Below are positions 52,768-61,361 of a DNA stretch of 64,000 nt, one piece after another; position 1 is the first letter of the stretch, and the number at the start of each line of letters is the position of its first letter. A program made the translations under genes and the position numbers. The notes beneath the pieces were generated by a model. The model was not told the origin of the DNA and did no database searches. It worked only from the letters and a program-made list of their open reading frames with translations. This DNA is from Streptomyces sp. ISL-43 (GTDB lineage Bacteria; Actinomycetota; Actinomycetes; Streptomycetales; Streptomycetaceae), in NCBI RefSeq assembly GCF_018614195.1, contig NZ_JAGGOT010000002.1, positions 154,573 to 218,572 of the forward strand, written 5' to 3'.

Positions 52768-54033
52768 TCACTCGGCCACGTCGATGGTGCAGCGGTTGGA
52801 TTCCACTCCGGCGGCGGTGACCACTTGGACCTCGATCCGCCCCGGTTCCACTTCGGCGGGCACCGGCACGGTCAGCACCGCGTCGGAGGGGTTGGTGAAA
52901 CCGCCCGCCACCGGGACCAGCGGCACGTGCACGTGGACCGCCCCGACCCGGACCACGAGGCGTGCCAGCATCTCCGGCGTGTGCGCACCCGGCGGCACGA
53001 AACCCACGCCCCGGATCTCGATGTCGTCCCCGGGGCGGATCGCCGCGTCCAGATCCCCGGGCTCCCGTCTGCGCACCACCGACAGCACCAAGGGGCGGCT
53101 GCCCTCGGCGTACTTCGCCGCCAGGTACACGACTGCCGACAGGGCCACCAGCAGCGCCAGCGCCCACGGAAGCTGCGGAAGCCGGTCCGGGAAGCGGGCC
53201 AGCGACACCGCCGCGTAGGCGAGTACCACCGTGGAGACCAGCACGTACTGGGCGTCCGGGAAGGATCCCCGGCCCGCGTCGTCCGTGAGCAGGTCGGCCC
53301 CGGTCGGGCGGTCCGCCGGCAGCTTCTGCAGCCGCTGCCCCATGATCCGTACGGAGACCACGCGGCGCACCAGCACCGCGACGGCCGAGGTCAGGGCGAG
53401 CACCGCCAGCAGCGGCAGCGCCCGGTCGAGCGCGAACCCCGCGTACAGCGCCTGGCGCTCCGGCCCGGGCGAGGAGGCCGCGAGGCGCAGCGCGGGCAGC
53501 AGCGCCGCGAAGGCGGTGAGCACGAGCCAGGCGCTCGGCACCACCTTCGAGGTGGACAGCCGGTTGTCCTCGCCGACCAGCGGGGCCAGCAGCCCGCCCC
53601 GGACGGTCTGCGCGCGGGCCGCCACCGTCAGCAGGGCGGCCAGCGTGAGCGCGGCCAGCAGCCCGGCGGTGCGCGCCGTGGACCAGCCGGTGCCGAGCGC
53701 GGTGCCGACCTGGACCAGCAGCAGCACCCCGGCGGCGATCCACACGGCGAGCACGGCACGCCGCGAGAGCAGGTACAGCCAGGAGTGCCCGGCCTCCCTG
53801 CCCCGGTCGGCGACCGTGCGCGCGGACAGGGTCAGTTCATCGGACACCCACTGCCGGGACGCCCCGGCGGAGCGGGCGACGGCGGCGGGCAGCCCCTGCC
53901 CGGCGGCGAACTCGTCGCGCTTCTCCAGGAACGCGGCGACCGCGCGCCGGTGCCCTTCGCGCGCCCCGTGTGGGCAGTCCTCGCAGGTGCAGCTGCCGCC
54001 ATGGGTGGGTCGGGAGATCTCTTGGACAGCCAC
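52768..54033 (-). CDS. Hypothetical multi-helix membrane protein with cysteine motif
   Basis: A 421-residue protein. The cytosolic N-terminus contains GGSCTCEDCPHG near residues 13-22, a potential metal-binding CxCxxC. About eight hydrophobic helices follow over residues 85-310, and the last 100 residues are strand-rich (DDIEIRGVGFVPPGAHTP, then VEPGRIEVQVVTAAG), resembling an IPT/TIG-like domain. No named family is evident to me. It precedes the DoxX gene in the same direction. Confidence 0.78.
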   Translation of the reverse strand: MAVQEISRPTHGGSCTCEDCPHGAREGHRRAVAAFLEKRDEFAAGQGLPAAVARSAGASRQWVSDELTLSARTVADRGREAGHSWLYLLSRRAVLAVWIAAGVLLLVQVGTALGTGWSTARTAGLLAALTLAALLTVAARAQTVRGGLLAPLVGEDNRLSTSKVVPSAWLVLTAFAALLPALRLAASSPGPERQALYAGFALDRALPLLAVLALTSAVAVLVRRVVSVRIMGQRLQKLPADRPTGADLLTDDAGRGSFPDAQYVLVSTVVLAYAAVSLARFPDRLPQLPWALALLVALSAVVYLAAKYAEGSRPLVLSVVRRREPGDLDAAIRPGDDIEIRGVGFVPPGAHTPEMLARLVVRVGAVHVHVPLVPVAGGFTNPSDAVLTVPVPAEVEPGRIEVQVVTAAGVESNRCTIDVAE

Positions 54034-54135
54034 GAACGTGCCGCCTCTCTGGACTACGGTGCAATGCCAGCGAATTGTGCACCACTGCGGCAGTGCTCCG
54101 GATTGCGCACGATGTCAGAGCAGGTGATTAACCGT

Positions 54136-54975
54136 TCATGATGTTGACGCCACCTGTTCCAGCAGCGGCTGGCAGTTCACCCAGGCCGCCAGATCGGACC
54201 CGAACCGCTCCCGCGTGGCGACCGCGCCGTGGTGGCTGATGAGCACCGCTTTTCCGGCCGCCCGCGCGATCAGCTGGACCTGCGCGGCCCGTTCCGCCGC
54301 GATGAACCACCAGGTCGCGGCGTCCACCGAGTCGCCGACGGTCAGCAGCCCTTGGTTGCGCAGGACCAGCGCCTTGTACGGGCCGAGCGCGCCCGCGATC
54401 CGCCCGGCGTCCTCGGCGCCCTCGTACTCGTCGAGGAGCGCGTGGTCCTCGTAGAAGGCGCAGGCCTCCTGGGTGACCGGGGCGATCAGTTCGCCGAGGG
54501 CGGCGAGCGCCCGGCCGTACGGGGCCTGCGTGCGGACGACGGCCACCACCCCCGGCCGGGCCCGGTGGACGGCGGCGTGCACGGCGAAGGCCAGCTGGTT
54601 GACCCGGCGCTCCCCCTGGCGGACCCGCCCCTGCCCGTCGACCAGCAGCAGGTCGTCGGGGCCGATCGAGCCGAAGGCCCGGCCGAAGGGGTTGACCCAG
54701 TAGCAGTCCTCGAACTCGGGGTCCCGGGCGCTGACGTGCCCGCCCACCCCGTCCTCGTAGCCGAGCCGCCCCAGCAGCCGCAGCGCCCCGGCGAGCCGCT
54801 GCTTGCGGTGCGCGCGCTCCTCCTCGGCCGTGGCGAACGCCGGCGGCATCTCGAAGCCCAGCCGCTCGACGGGCACGGGCGCGGGCGCGGGCGGGGGTAC
54901 GGGTGCGGGCGGGGGTACGGGTGCGGGTACGGGTGCGACCACCCCTTCGCCTTCGCGTGCGGGTTGCTCGGCCAT
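54136..54975 (-). CDS. Class II aldolase/adducin-like protein without zinc ligands
   Basis: A 279-residue homologue of fuculose-1-phosphate-type aldolases. The fold is preserved (GGHVSARDPEFED near residues 79-91, VNPFGRAFGSI, GEL...FYEDHALLDEY), but the metal-binding HxH of the family is RTQ at 148-150 and the third ligand of NHG is NQG (208). All three zinc histidines are thus missing. A Pro-rich N-terminus with PAPVPPP repeats precedes the domain. The ATG at 54975 has a GAAGGAGG site. The catalytic activity is probably lost; a binding or structural role is likelier. Confidence 0.82.
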   Translation of the reverse strand: MAEQPAREGEGVVAPVPAPVPPPAPVPPPAPAPVPVERLGFEMPPAFATAEEERAHRKQRLAGALRLLGRLGYEDGVGGHVSARDPEFEDCYWVNPFGRAFGSIGPDDLLLVDGQGRVRQGERRVNQLAFAVHAAVHRARPGVVAVVRTQAPYGRALAALGELIAPVTQEACAFYEDHALLDEYEGAEDAGRIAGALGPYKALVLRNQGLLTVGDSVDAATWWFIAAERAAQVQLIARAAGKAVLISHHGAVATRERFGSDLAAWVNCQPLLEQVASTS

Positions 54976-55050
54976 GGCCCCTCCTTCAAGGTCGCGGCGC
55001 AAGGTACCGGCGACCGGGCGAAGAGGCCATACGTACGGCCGGACATGCGG

Positions 55051-55086
55051 CGAGGCCGCCGCTCCCGGGTGGGAGCGGCGGCCTCG
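55051..55086 (-). terminator. Hairpin terminator after guaA
   Basis: A 16-bp perfect stem (CGAGGCCGCCGCTCCC and its complement) with loop GGGT lies 24 bp beyond the guaA stop. Confidence 0.85.
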
Positions 55087-55109
55087 TCACGTACGGCGAA
55101 CGGGTGGGA

Positions 55110-56696
55110 CTACTCCCACTCGATGGTGCCCGGGGGCTTGCTCGTGCAGTCCAGGACCACGCGGTTGACGTCCGGCACCTCGTTGGTGATGCGGGTGGAG
55201 ATCCGCGCGAGCACCTCGTACGGCATGCGCGTCCAGTCCGCGGTCATCGCGTCCTCGGAGGAGACGGGGCGCAGCACGATCGGGTGGCCGTAGGTGCGGC
55301 CGTCACCCTGGACGCCGACGCTGCGGACGTCCGCGAGCAGGACGACCGGGCACTGCCAGATCTCGCGGTCCAGGCCGGCCGCGGTGAGCTCGTGGCGGGC
55401 GATGGCGTCGGCCTCGCGGAGCAGGTCCAGGCGCTCCTTGGTGACCTCGCCGACGATGCGGATGCCGAGGCCCGGGCCCGGGAAGGGCTGGCGCTGGACG
55501 ATCTCGTCGGGCAGGCCGAGCTCCTGGCCGACCATCCGGACCTCGTCCTTGAACAGCTGGCGCAGCGGCTCGACGAGCTCGAACTCGATGTCGTCGGGGA
55601 GGCCGCCCACGTTGTGGTGGGACTTGATGTTCGCGGTGCCGGCGCCGCCGCCGGACTCGACGACGTCCGGGTACAGGGTGCCCTGGACCAGGAAGGCCAC
55701 GTCCGCGCCGCCCTCGGCGATGATCTCGGCCTGGGCCTGCTCGAAGACGCGGATGAACTCGCGGCCGATGATCTTGCGCTTGGTCTCCGGGTCGGAGACG
55801 CCCGCCAGCGCGTTCAGGAAGCGCTCCTGCGCGTCGACGACCTTCAGCTGCACGCCGGTGGCCGCGACGAAGTCCTTCTCGACCTGCTCGGTCTCGCCCT
55901 TGCGCATCAGGCCGTGGTCGACGTAGACGCAGGTGAGCTGCGAGCCGATGGCCTTCTGTACGAGCGCTGCGGCGACGGCCGAGTCCACGCCGCCGGACAG
56001 GCCGCAGATGGCGCGCTTGTCGCCGACCTGCTCGCGGATGGCCGCGACCTGCTCCTCGACGATGTTGCCGGTGGTCCAGGTGGGCCGGAGGCCGGCGCCG
56101 CGGTAGAGGAAGTGCTCCAGGATCTGCTGGCCGTGCGTGGAGTGCATCACCTCGGGGTGGTACTGCACGCCGTACAGCTTCTTCGCGTCGTTCTCGAAGG
56201 CCGCGACCGGGACGACGTCGGTCGAAGCAGTGACGGTGAAGCCCTCGGGGGCGGCGGAGCAGGCGTCTCCGTGGGACATCCACACCGACTGGTTCTCGGG
56301 GGTGCCCTCGAAGAGCGTGGAGCCGGCCTTGGAGACGGCCAGCGGGGTGCGGCCGTACTCGCGGGCGCCGGTGTTGTCGACGGTGCCGCCCAGGGTGACC
56401 GCCATCAGCTGGAAGCCGTAGCACATGCCGAAGACGGGAACGCCGGCCTCGAAGATGCCGCCGTCGAGCTGGGGGGCGCCTTCCTCGTACACGGAGGACG
56501 GGCCGCCGGAGAGGATGATCGCCTTGGGGTTCTTGGCCAGCATCTCGGCCAGGGGCATCGTGCTGGGCACGATCTCGGAGTAGACCCGTGCCTCGCGGAC
56601 GCGGCGGGCGATGAGCTGGGCGTACTGGGCGCCGAAGTCGACGACGAGAACCGTGTCCGGGGCGCTGTCGTGGGCGGCGGAGGGTGCTTCTGGCAC
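55110..56696 (-). CDS. guaA: GMP synthase (glutamine-hydrolysing)
   Basis: Converts XMP to GMP using glutamine and ATP. The 528 residues hold an N-terminal class I glutaminase domain ([21 protein letters not shown]; catalytic Cys in [10 protein letters not shown]; His in [11 protein letters not shown]), the ATP-PPase loop LSGGVDSAV near residue 230, and the dimerisation domain ending KPPGTIEWE. The GTG at 56696 ([17 protein letters not shown]) is preferred to earlier codons because homology begins there and GGAAGG precedes it. A TAGAAT hexamer at 56735-56740 (minus strand) is a candidate -10. Divergent from the chorismate mutase leader. Confidence 0.97.
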   Translation of the reverse strand: MPEAPSAAHDSAPDTVLVVDFGAQYAQLIARRVREARVYSEIVPSTMPLAEMLAKNPKAIILSGGPSSVYEEGAPQLDGGIFEAGVPVFGMCYGFQLMAVTLGGTVDNTGAREYGRTPLAVSKAGSTLFEGTPENQSVWMSHGDACSAAPEGFTVTASTDVVPVAAFENDAKKLYGVQYHPEVMHSTHGQQILEHFLYRGAGLRPTWTTGNIVEEQVAAIREQVGDKRAICGLSGGVDSAVAAALVQKAIGSQLTCVYVDHGLMRKGETEQVEKDFVAATGVQLKVVDAQERFLNALAGVSDPETKRKIIGREFIRVFEQAQAEIIAEGGADVAFLVQGTLYPDVVESGGGAGTANIKSHHNVGGLPDDIEFELVEPLRQLFKDEVRMVGQELGLPDEIVQRQPFPGPGLGIRIVGEVTKERLDLLREADAIARHELTAAGLDREIWQCPVVLLADVRSVGVQGDGRTYGHPIVLRPVSSEDAMTADWTRMPYEVLARISTRITNEVPDVNRVVLDCTSKPPGTIEWE

Positions 56697-56783
56697 GGGG
56701 CGGCCTTCCGGCGGAAGAGGTGGCTGTTTTGTCGATTCTAACGGGGGACCTGCACACCTCTTCGTCTCACCATCTGAATCGAC

Positions 56784-56812
56784 TTGGCCCGGAGCGGGAT
56801 AGAGGGTAATAA
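56784..56812 (+). promoter_or_regulatory. Promoter of the chorismate mutase leader
   Basis: TTGGCC (56784-56789), a 17-bp gap and TAATAA(T) (56807-56813) resemble a housekeeping promoter. The predicted start near 56820 places the leader ATG at or one base after the transcript start, so the leader peptide would be read from a leaderless mRNA. Confidence 0.55.
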
Positions 56813-56820
56813 TCCGTTCC

Positions 56821-56889
56821 ATGCGCAAGCAGCTGAGCTTCCTCTTTACCTATGGCACCGGCCGGTCCGGTCGCCATGGGTCATCGTGA
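56821..56889 (+). CDS. Putative aromatic leader peptide (attenuator)
   Basis: A 22-codon frame, [20 protein letters not shown] plus two serines, with Phe, Phe and Tyr at residues 7, 9 and 11. It precedes a strong terminator hairpin and a chorismate mutase gene whose product leads to Phe and Tyr. Ribosome stalling at FLFTY when those residues are scarce could favour read-through, as in enterobacterial pheA. The start coincides with the predicted transcript start. No alternative antiterminator is obvious, so the mechanism is inferred. Confidence 0.5.
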   Translation: MRKQLSFLFTYGTGRSGRHGSS

Positions 56890-56914
56890 TGCTCGCTTGA
56901 GCCACTGACTTCCC

Positions 56915-56948
56915 AGAGCGCCCCGGTCCGACAGGACCGGGGCGCTCT
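56915..56948 (+). terminator. Attenuator-type terminator before chorismate mutase
   Basis: A 15-bp perfect stem (AGAGCGCCCCGGTCC and its complement) with loop GACA begins 25 bp after the leader-peptide stop and ends 45 bp before the chorismate mutase ATG. CCGGTCCG in its 5' arm repeats exactly at 56862-56869 inside the leader gene. Confidence 0.8.
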
Positions 56949-56993
56949 CGCGTTCCTCCGGACCTGCGGGCCCCACCCGACAGGAGACCGACC

Positions 56994-57257
56994 ATGACCA
57001 CGATCACCACCACCCCCGAGCAGCTGATCGCCGACTCCCGCGAGCGGATCGACGCCCTCGACGACCGGATCATCGGCCTGATCCAGGAGCGGATGGCCGT
57101 CTCGGCCGTCATCCAGGAGGCCCGGATCGGTTCGGGCGGGCGCCGCGTGCACCTGTCCCGGGAGATGGAGGTCCTGGGCCACTGGAGCGACGCCCTCGGC
57201 AAGCCCGGCACCTCGCTCGCCATGACGCTGCTGGAGCTGTGCCGGGGCAGGGTGTGA
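56994..57257 (+). CDS. Chorismate mutase (AroQ class, small)
   Basis: An 87-residue cytosolic enzyme converting chorismate to prephenate on the way to Phe and Tyr. All-helical AroQ type: IADSRERIDALDDRIIGLIQ carries the conserved Arg and Asp, ERMAVSAVIQEARI the catalytic region, and SREMEVLGHW the later Arg/Glu. The length is that of stand-alone AroQ domains. The ATG at 56994 has CAGGAGACCGACC before it. It has a dedicated leader with a putative attenuator and is followed by its own terminator. Confidence 0.9.
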   Translation: MTTITTTPEQLIADSRERIDALDDRIIGLIQERMAVSAVIQEARIGSGGRRVHLSREMEVLGHWSDALGKPGTSLAMTLLELCRGRV

Positions 57258-57459
57258 AGCCCGTGACGCCTGTTCGTCACCCGTCCGGACCGTGACCGCC
57301 CCCGGGGCCCTTCGTTGATGCGGATGTCCGCGCCAGCCAGGCGCGGGACAGCGACACCACGCGTGGCTCCGCTGGAGCGATGAGGCGTGCGCCCCGTGGA
57401 GCGCGCGTCGTGGGACCTCGCTCCCGCGCGTGACCGGACGGCAGGGGACAGCAGCCCGG

Positions 57460-57630
57460 TCACCCCGAAAAGAACGGCCGGCCCAGGGGACGCCCCGGGC
57501 CGGCCGTTCTTCTGTGCTGCCGGTGCCCGCACCGGTGCTCGTGCCCGGCGTGGCCGACCTTGAGGGAGCCGGTGGCGTCCGCCACGACCTTCTCGATCTT
57601 CAGCTCGAACGGATGGGCGACCTTCTCCGT
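57460..57630 (-). pseudogene. Possible remnant of a small gene
   Basis: The minus-strand frame between two TGA codons reads EKVAHPFELKIEKVVADATG followed by SLKVGHAGHEHR. Codons are almost all G/C-ending with many AAG and GAG, the signature of true coding sequence. A GGAGAAGG site precedes it, but the codon at the start position is not ATG/GTG/TTG and an in-frame TGA lies three codons before the homologous stretch. It may be a decayed or 5'-truncated small gene. Confidence 0.35.
57470..57511 (+). terminator. Terminator after chorismate mutase
   Basis: A 15-bp perfect stem (AAGAACGGCCGGCCC and its complement) with a 12-nt loop, about 210 bp past the stop. It overlaps the end of the minus-strand remnant. 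Confidence 0.75.
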
Positions 57631-57710
57631 TCAATACGTGACGCAGGCCACAGACCGGTCTCTGGGGTTCCGGTACAACCATCGGGGCTGAACGCCTGTC
57701 ACTTATGTAC

Positions 57711-57755
57711 CGCGGCGGGCACGGCGCTCGGAGGGGGAGCGCCGAACCCGCCGCG
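57711..57755 (-). terminator. Terminator after the GMC oxidoreductase gene
   Basis: CGCGGCGGGCACGGCGCTC pairs with GAGCGCCGAACCCGCCGCG over 19 positions with two internal mismatches and a 7-nt loop, immediately past the stop codon. Confidence 0.8.
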
Positions 57756-57756
57756 C

Positions 57757-59550
57757 TCATTCGGCCGGTTCCGTCGCGCGCGGCGGAATCTCCGGTACCG
57801 CCAGGAACGGCAGCCGCAGCGCCCCGAAGGCCTCCTTCGGAACGGCCGGGCAGGCCGGCTCCACCGCCTCCAGGCGGACGTACGCCGCCCCCTGCTCCGG
57901 GCGCGCATCGTTCTCGCCGTTGTTCGGCCAGTACGACATCGCCCGCTCCGCCTGCGCCGTGATCGTCAGCGACGGGTTGACCCCGAGGTTCGCGGAGACG
58001 GCCGAGCCGTCCACCACCGAGATGCCCGGGTGACCGTAGAGCCGGTGGTACGGGTCGACGACGCCCTCCTCGGACGAGGCGCCGATCGGGCAGCCGCCGA
58101 GGAAGTGGGCCGTGAGCGGCGTCCCCATCAGCTCGCCGACGTTGCTGCCCGGGAACCCGTTGATCTCCCGCGCCAGCAGCGTCGCCGCCCGGGTGGCCTC
58201 GGCGATCTGCACGGGATTGGGCGCGCCGTGGCCCTGGCGGGCGGTGAGCAGACCCTTTCCTATGCCGCCGGGCTTGCGGTAGGTGGTCAGGGAGTTGTCG
58301 AGGGACTGCATGACCAGGCCGATGATGGTCCGCTCCGACCAGCGCCGGTTGGACAGCGAGCGCAGCAGCTGCACCGGGTGCCTGGCGGTCCGCCCGAACC
58401 AGGCCCGGACCCGGTGCTTCGCGTACGGCACCTGGAGGATCGTCATGAACCCCATCGCGTTCGACCCCTTGCCGTAGCGCACCGGCTCGATGTGCGTGTC
58501 GGCGTTGGGGTGCACGGAGGAGGTGATGGCCACGCCCCGGGTGAAGTCGGCCCGCCGGTCCTTGCCGTGCCGCTTGCGGTAGCGGCGGTCGTCGGTCTGC
58601 GCCCCTACGAGGCCTTCGGAGTTGGTCCGGGTCAGGTCGCCGAGCCGGTCCGACAGGCGGGGCAGCTCGCCGAGGTCCTTCATCGTGTGCAGCAGGGTCT
58701 GGGTGCCGTACGTGCCCGCCGCGACGACCACGTAGCGGGCGCGCAGCACCTTGGCCTTGCCCCGGCGGCGGCCGTCGGTGGGGACCGTGCGGACGCGGTA
58801 GCCGCCCTCGGCGTGGTCGGAGAGGGCGGTGACGGTGGTCATGGGGTGGATGACGGCGCCGGCGCGCTCGGCGAGGTGCAGGTAGTTCTCGTTCAGGGTG
58901 TTCTTCGCGCCGTGCCGGCAGCCGGTCATGCACTCGCCGCACTCGGTGCAGGCCTTGCGGGCGGGGCCGGCGCCGCCGAAGTACGGGTCGGCGACCTCGT
59001 CCCCGGGACGGACCTTCGGCTGCCCCTGGGCGTCGTCTCCGTCTCCGAAGAAGACGCCGACCGGGGCCATGTGGAAGGAGTCCGCGACGCCCATCTCCGC
59101 GGCGGCGGCCTTGAGGTGCACGTCGGAGGGGGTCATCGTCGGGTTGAGGCGCACCCCCAGCATCCGCTTGGCCTGGTCGTAGTACGGGGCGAGTTCACCC
59201 TGCCAGTCCGTGATGGACGCCCACTGCCGGTCCTCGAAGAAGGCGGTGGGCGGCACGTAGAGGGTGTTGGCGTAGTTGAGCGAGCCGCCGCCCACCCCGG
59301 CGCCCGCGAGGACCATCACGTTGCCGAGGAGGTGGATCCGCTGGATCCCGTACAGCCCGAGGGCCGGGGCCCACAGGTAGTTGCGCAGGTCCCAGCTGTT
59401 CTTCGGCAGGGTCTCGCGGGTGAAGCGGCGCCCCGCCTCCAGGACGCCGACCCGGTACCCCTTCTCGGTGAGCCGCAGCGCGGAGACCGACCCCCCGAAA
59501 CCCGATCCGATGACGATGACGTCGTAGTCGTAGTCGTTGTCGTACGACAC
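57757..59550 (-). CDS. GMC-family FAD oxidoreductase (ChoD-like)
   Basis: A 597-residue flavoprotein. The FAD-binding dinucleotide loop is VIVIGSGFGGSVSAL (residues about 11-25); GAGVGGGSLNYANTLY near 85-100 is typical of the cholesterol-oxidase/ChoD branch. A cysteine cluster KACTECGECMTGCRHGAKN near 195-213 is also characteristic of this branch. It ends with the GMC C-terminal block GHPGISVVDGSAVSANLGVNPS. Substrate unknown; sterol or alcohol oxidation is possible. The ATG at 59550 begins MSYDNDYDYDVIV. It starts 50 bp after the dehydrogenase stop upstream, so the two form an operon. Confidence 0.92.
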   Translation of the reverse strand: MSYDNDYDYDVIVIGSGFGGSVSALRLTEKGYRVGVLEAGRRFTRETLPKNSWDLRNYLWAPALGLYGIQRIHLLGNVMVLAGAGVGGGSLNYANTLYVPPTAFFEDRQWASITDWQGELAPYYDQAKRMLGVRLNPTMTPSDVHLKAAAAEMGVADSFHMAPVGVFFGDGDDAQGQPKVRPGDEVADPYFGGAGPARKACTECGECMTGCRHGAKNTLNENYLHLAERAGAVIHPMTTVTALSDHAEGGYRVRTVPTDGRRRGKAKVLRARYVVVAAGTYGTQTLLHTMKDLGELPRLSDRLGDLTRTNSEGLVGAQTDDRRYRKRHGKDRRADFTRGVAITSSVHPNADTHIEPVRYGKGSNAMGFMTILQVPYAKHRVRAWFGRTARHPVQLLRSLSNRRWSERTIIGLVMQSLDNSLTTYRKPGGIGKGLLTARQGHGAPNPVQIAEATRAATLLAREINGFPGSNVGELMGTPLTAHFLGGCPIGASSEEGVVDPYHRLYGHPGISVVDGSAVSANLGVNPSLTITAQAERAMSYWPNNGENDARPEQGAAYVRLEAVEPACPAVPKEAFGALRLPFLAVPEIPPRATEPAE

Positions 59551-59599
59551 TGCGGTGCCTCCCGAGCGGAACTGGCCGGCGGACTAGCGGAGGGGCGGA

Positions 59600-61228
59600 C
59601 TAGCGGAGTCGGAACGCCTTCATGACCTGGAGGCTGCGGGTCATGAACGCCGCGTACTTCTCGTCGTCCATGCCGAGCGACGGCGCCATCGGCAGCAGCC
59701 GCTGCTGGGCGACGGTCTGGGCCTCGGTGTACTTGAGGATGCCCTCGGAGCCGTGGCGCCGGCCGAGGCCGGATTCCTTCATGCCGCCCATGGGCGCCTG
59801 GGCGCTGCCGTAGGCGGGGGCGTAGCCCTCGTTGATGTTGACGGTGCCGGTGCGCAGGCGGGCCGAGACGGCGTGGCCGCGGCGGGAGTCCTTCGTCCAC
59901 ACGCTGGAGTTCAGGCCGTAGGCGGTCCCGTTGGCCTCCTCGATGACCTCGTCCTCGTCGGTGAAGCGGTAGATGGAGACGACCGGGCCGAAGGTCTCCT
60001 CCCCGCACACCGCCATCGGGGCCTCGACCCCGTCGAGGATGGTCGGCTCGTAGAAGAGCGGGCCGATGTCGGGGCGGGCGACTCCGCCCGCGACGAGGGT
60101 GGCGCCCTTGGCGACGGCGTCGTCCACGTGCCGCTGTACGGCCTCCAGCTGGCGCTCGCCGGCCAGGGAGCCCATGTCGGCGCCGTAGGCGAGGGAGGAT
60201 CCCAGGCGCATGGCCTTCGTGCGGGCGGCGAACCGGGCGACGAACTCGTCCGCGATCGAGGAGTGGACGTACAGCCGCTCGATGGAGATGCAGAGCTGGC
60301 CGGCGGAGGAGAAGCACGCGCGGACGGCGCCGGCGGCGGCCTTCTCCACGTCGGCGTCGCGCAGGACGAGCATGGCGTTCTTGCCGCCGAGCTCGAGGGA
60401 GACGCCGATCAGCCGGGCGGCCGCACCATGGGCGACCTCGCGGCCGGTGCGCGTGGAGCCGGTGAAGGAGACGTAGTCGGCGTGCCGGACGACCTCGGGG
60501 CCGACGACCGGGCCCTCGCCGAGGACTATCTGGAACACCTCGGCCGGCAGGCCCGCCTCGATCATCAGGTCGCGGGCCCACAGGGCGGTGAGCGCGGTCT
60601 CGGTGTCGGGCTTCATGACGACGGCGTTGCCCGCGACGAAGGCGGGCAGGGCGTCGCCGATGGACAGTTCGAGGGGGTAGTTCCAGGGGGCGATCTGGCC
60701 GATGACCCCGCGCGGCTGGCGCAGCTCGGTGACCTTGGTGAGGGTGGGCATGGCGCCCGTGTGGCCCTTGGCCCGCAGGTACGACGGCGCCTTGCGGCCG
60801 TAGTGGCGGGCGGCGATCGAGACGGCCAGGACCTCTTCGTGTGCGTGCAGGCGGGCCTTGCCGGTCTCCAGCTGGATCAGGTCGAGCACCTCGGCCTGCC
60901 GGGAGAGGACCAGGTCGTGGAAGCGCAGCAGTACGGCCGCCCGCGCGCGGACGGGAACGGCGGCCCAGGCGGGCTGCGCGGCGCGGGCCGCGGCGAAGGC
61001 CGCGGCCACGTCCTCGGGGGTGGCCTCGGGGAGGTCCGCGAGCTTGTCGCCGGTGAAGGGGCTGTGATTGGCGGTGCGGCCGGAGCCGGCCACGCCGCGG
61101 GTCAGCCGGGTGACCAGTTCGGGGGTCACCACGTCGGCGGCGCCGCGGGCGCCGGCCGGGGCCGGGGCGACCGGGTTGGTGGGCTGCGGGGCGCTGCGGA
61201 GGGGGGCCGGGGCCTGCGTGTCCGTCAT
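59600..61228 (-). CDS. Succinate-semialdehyde dehydrogenase (NADP-type, GabD2-like)
   Basis: A 542-residue aldehyde dehydrogenase, oxidising succinic semialdehyde to succinate. The catalytic Cys lies in SSAGQLCISIERL and the general-base Glu in VSLELGGKNAML; the NAD(P) region FTGSTRTGREVA is intact. The N-terminal 40 residues are Pro/Ala-rich. The ATG at 61228 (MTDTQAPAPLRSAPQ) is chosen. In actinobacteria this type joins the 2-oxoglutarate-decarboxylase route, which connects with sucCD. It precedes the GMC gene in the same direction. Confidence 0.92.
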   Translation of the reverse strand: MTDTQAPAPLRSAPQPTNPVAPAPAGARGAADVVTPELVTRLTRGVAGSGRTANHSPFTGDKLADLPEATPEDVAAAFAAARAAQPAWAAVPVRARAAVLLRFHDLVLSRQAEVLDLIQLETGKARLHAHEEVLAVSIAARHYGRKAPSYLRAKGHTGAMPTLTKVTELRQPRGVIGQIAPWNYPLELSIGDALPAFVAGNAVVMKPDTETALTALWARDLMIEAGLPAEVFQIVLGEGPVVGPEVVRHADYVSFTGSTRTGREVAHGAAARLIGVSLELGGKNAMLVLRDADVEKAAAGAVRACFSSAGQLCISIERLYVHSSIADEFVARFAARTKAMRLGSSLAYGADMGSLAGERQLEAVQRHVDDAVAKGATLVAGGVARPDIGPLFYEPTILDGVEAPMAVCGEETFGPVVSIYRFTDEDEVIEEANGTAYGLNSSVWTKDSRRGHAVSARLRTGTVNINEGYAPAYGSAQAPMGGMKESGLGRRHGSEGILKYTEAQTVAQQRLLPMAPSLGMDDEKYAAFMTRSLQVMKAFRLR

Positions 61229-61361
61229 GGGCGTGAGCGTATTGCGCTCGGGGGTGCTTTGGGTACCCGCCGGTAACCGGATTTTGCCATTTCTGCCAGT
61301 GATCGCTGGCAGGATGGCGGAAACGGGGCTCCGCGGCACTCCGCGGCGGGCCTGGAAGCGT

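Larger units (their letters stand above)
57258..57756. other. 499-bp spacer with two terminators and a coding remnant
   Basis: From left to right: about 200 bp without recognisable content, a strong hairpin (57470-57511), a minus-strand coding remnant (57460-57630), about 80 bp of possible promoter sequence, and the GMC-gene terminator (57711-57755). No intact gene is visible. Confidence 0.7.
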
